A stretch of DNA of 14,886 nucleotides. Source: DASXYG01 sp036502625. GTDB taxonomy: Bacteria; Actinomycetota; Actinomycetes; Streptosporangiales; Streptosporangiaceae. The notes under the pieces were generated by a model, which saw only the letters and a program-made list of their open reading frames with translations, searched no databases and was not told where the DNA came from. Made by a program: the position numbers and the translations under genes. The stretch is taken from assembly GCA_036502625.1 (NCBI GenBank), contig DASXYG010000120.1, positions 1 to 14,886 on the forward strand. Direction: 5' to 3'. Shown here in pieces: positions 13,790 to 14,886 of the stretch. Position 1 is the stretch's first letter. Every line of letters starts with the position of its first letter.

Positions 13790-14721
13790 CGCCCAGCCAA
13801 CGGCTTCCCGGGGCCCTGGCCGCCGTACCACCGCCATCGGCCCGCATCCACCTGCCATTGGGCCTGGCAACCGGCTCGCCGTACGTCACGGCCGCGATCC
13901 TGCTGATCCTCCTGATCGTGGTGGCGGCCGCGGTCCACCGCGTGAGATCACGCGGCCGGCCCCCGTCCCAGCCGGGCCCGAGTCCCAACGCGGGCTACGG
14001 CAACGCCTACGGAGTCCCGCCCGGCTATGGCGTGGAGGAGCCGCCCCCCGTGACCGGATCCGGCCGCTACGGCGTGTCGCCCCCGCCCCAGCCCTGGGAC
14101 GCCTTCGCACCGGACCCGGGGGTGTCTCCATGGGGCGAGGCTCCCGGCGGTCCGGCCGCGCGACCTGCCCCGGCGCCGGATCCGGGGGCGTCTCCGTGGG
14201 GTGAGGCTCCGGGCGGTCCGGCCGCGCGGCCTGCCCCGGCGCCGGATCCGGGGGCGTCGACATGGGGCGGGGCTCCGGGCGCGCGGCCCGGCTCGGCGCA
14301 GGGCATGGGCGCGGCGCCATGGGGTGCGGCTCCCGGCGGGCCGGGCACGCCGCCCGCGGGGCCGCCCGCACCCGGGGCGCCCGCCTCGCCGCCGCCTGGT
14401 GCGCCTCCCGGGGCGCCGCCGACCTGGTTCATGCCGCAGGCCGACGCGCCGGAGGCCCCGTACGGGAACCCGGCGCAACCGGGATCCCGGTTCATCCCGC
14501 CGCCGCACATGTCCGGGCGGACCGAGCCGCAGGCGCCCGACCCGTCCTGGGACGACGTGCCGGAGGAACCGGCTCCCCGCGTGCGGCCGGAATCCGGAGG
14601 TTACGGGAGGTACGGGCGCTCGGCCGCGTCCGGCAGATCCGGGGACAACCCGGTGGACCCCAACTACAGTGGCCCCGGCGACTGGGACGGCGGCCCCGCC
14701 GACGGGCCGGAGAGCCCATGA
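13786..14721 (+). CDS. Single-pass membrane protein with long Pro/Gly-rich cytosolic tail
   Basis: A 311-residue protein of unknown function. A short N-terminal segment is followed by one membrane helix (about 33-50, YVTAAILLILLIVVAAAV). HRVRSRGR then indicates that the C-terminus is inside. The remaining 250 or so residues are low-complexity Pro/Gly/Ala with aromatic spacers (SPWGEAP, APWGAAPG, TWFMPQ). They include two and a half copies of a 22-residue repeat and end in an acidic segment (DPSWDDVPEEP...GDWDGGPADGPESP). No enzymatic domain is seen. ATG 13786 has GGAG at 5 bases (13777-13780). It is coupled at both sides to micro-ORFs by ATGA overlaps. The tail could be a docking region or a kinase substrate; that is speculation from composition and from the kinases nearby. 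Confidence 0.8.
   Translation: MTPSQRLPGALAAVPPPSARIHLPLGLATGSPYVTAAILLILLIVVAAAVHRVRSRGRPPSQPGPSPNAGYGNAYGVPPGYGVEEPPPVTGSGRYGVSPPPQPWDAFAPDPGVSPWGEAPGGPAARPAPAPDPGASPWGEAPGGPAARPAPAPDPGASTWGGAPGARPGSAQGMGAAPWGAAPGGPGTPPAGPPAPGAPASPPPGAPPGAPPTWFMPQADAPEAPYGNPAQPGSRFIPPPHMSGRTEPQAPDPSWDDVPEEPAPRVRPESGGYGRYGRSAASGRSGDNPVDPNYSGPGDWDGGPADGPESP
14113..14283 (+). repeat. 66-bp direct repeat (2.5 copies) in frame
   Basis: Copies begin at 14113, 14179 and 14245, the last partial. They encode DPGASPWGEAPGGPAARPAPAP with few differences, in the cytosolic tail of the membrane protein. The near identity suggests recent tandem duplication. Confidence 0.9.
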
Positions 14722-14756
14722 CCACCGCACCGACCCCCCGCACGGAGGCGCCATGA
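14718..14756 (+). CDS. Micro-ORF of 12 codons with ATGA overlaps at both ends
   Basis: Reads MTTAPTPRTEAP. Its ATG overlaps the stop of the gene upstream (14718-14721), and its TGA overlaps the ATG of the next gene (14753-14756). GGAG at 14709-14712 stands 5 bases before its start. GGAGG at 14744-14748 inside it serves the next gene. It matches the micro-ORF at 13739 in its MTT start, in the preceding AGCCC and in layout. It may be a coupling peptide or a fortuitous linker. Confidence 0.4.
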   Translation: MTTAPTPRTEAP

Positions 14757-14886
14757 CGCAGCAGGCGTGGCATACCGGTGCCTTGGAGATCATCGAGGGC
14801 ACCGGCATCGGCCTCGAGTCCGTCCTGGAATTCCTCGTGGCGCTCCTGCTCATGGGGTTCGCGGTCACCCTGGCCTTCCGCGCCCG
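14753..14886 (+). CDS. Start of a membrane protein gene, cut by window end
   Basis: 44 codons are visible: an N-terminal stretch MTQQAWHTGALEIIEGTGIG, then a hydrophobic helix (about 24-42, VLEFLVALLLMGFAVTLAF). GGAGG at 4 bases before the ATG and an ATGA overlap with the micro-ORF support the start. Codon use is normal for the window. The family is not recognised. It is the third membrane-protein gene in the coupled run after ispE. Confidence 0.7.
   Translation, partial: MTQQAWHTGALEIIEGTGIGLESVLEFLVALLLMGFAVTLAFRA

Overview
The window is a chromosomal segment from a very high G+C actinomycete. GTG starts are common, third positions are almost always G or C, and the gene order metG - tatD - rpf-type G5 protein - rsmA (ksgA) - ispE is the classical actinobacterial housekeeping cluster. 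MetRS carries the KFSSSR form of the KMSKS loop. Paired Ser/Thr kinases and Pro/Gly-rich membrane proteins lean toward Streptosporangiales (for example Thermomonosporaceae), but that rank is only an inference. No tRNA, rRNA, phage, insertion sequence or CRISPR array was seen.

Layout. Positions 2-1765 hold metG (5' end cut by the window), coupled by a 4-base overlap to tatD (1762-2562). A GT-C-like polytopic membrane protein lies antisense at 2570-4108, tail to tail with tatD. A 343-base divergent control region (4109-4451), dense in dyads, leads to an rpfB-locus cell-wall protein (4452-6098). That protein has a cytosolic Pro-rich tail, one membrane segment, DUF348 repeats, a G5 domain and a lysozyme-like/SLT-like catalytic end in place of the classical Rpf domain. 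A strong terminator (6117-6147) closes it. A RibD/DHFR-like reductase (6224-6811) and rsmA (6853-7737) follow.

Two tandem paralogous membrane Ser/Thr kinases run on the minus strand (12093 down to 7749). One ends in a tail anchor with almost nothing outside. The other has a long 30-bp-repeat linker, a membrane helix and an extracellular DUF4352-like domain. Divergent from them is ispE (12320-13261). The window ends in a chain of small single-pass membrane proteins (13356-13742, 13786-14721, and 14753 running off the end). Each junction in this chain carries a micro-ORF with ATGA overlaps on both sides.

How they work together. metG/tatD and rsmA/ispE supply translation, nuclease quality control, 16S rRNA dimethylation and MEP-pathway isoprenoid precursors. 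The G5 protein, the GT-C-like protein and the kinases suggest a cell-envelope and signalling theme, supported only by context. The most unusual items are the dyad-rich control region before the G5 protein, the duplicated ATGA micro-ORF junctions (one with a rare TTA codon), and a strong excess of the palindrome CGTACG across the window.
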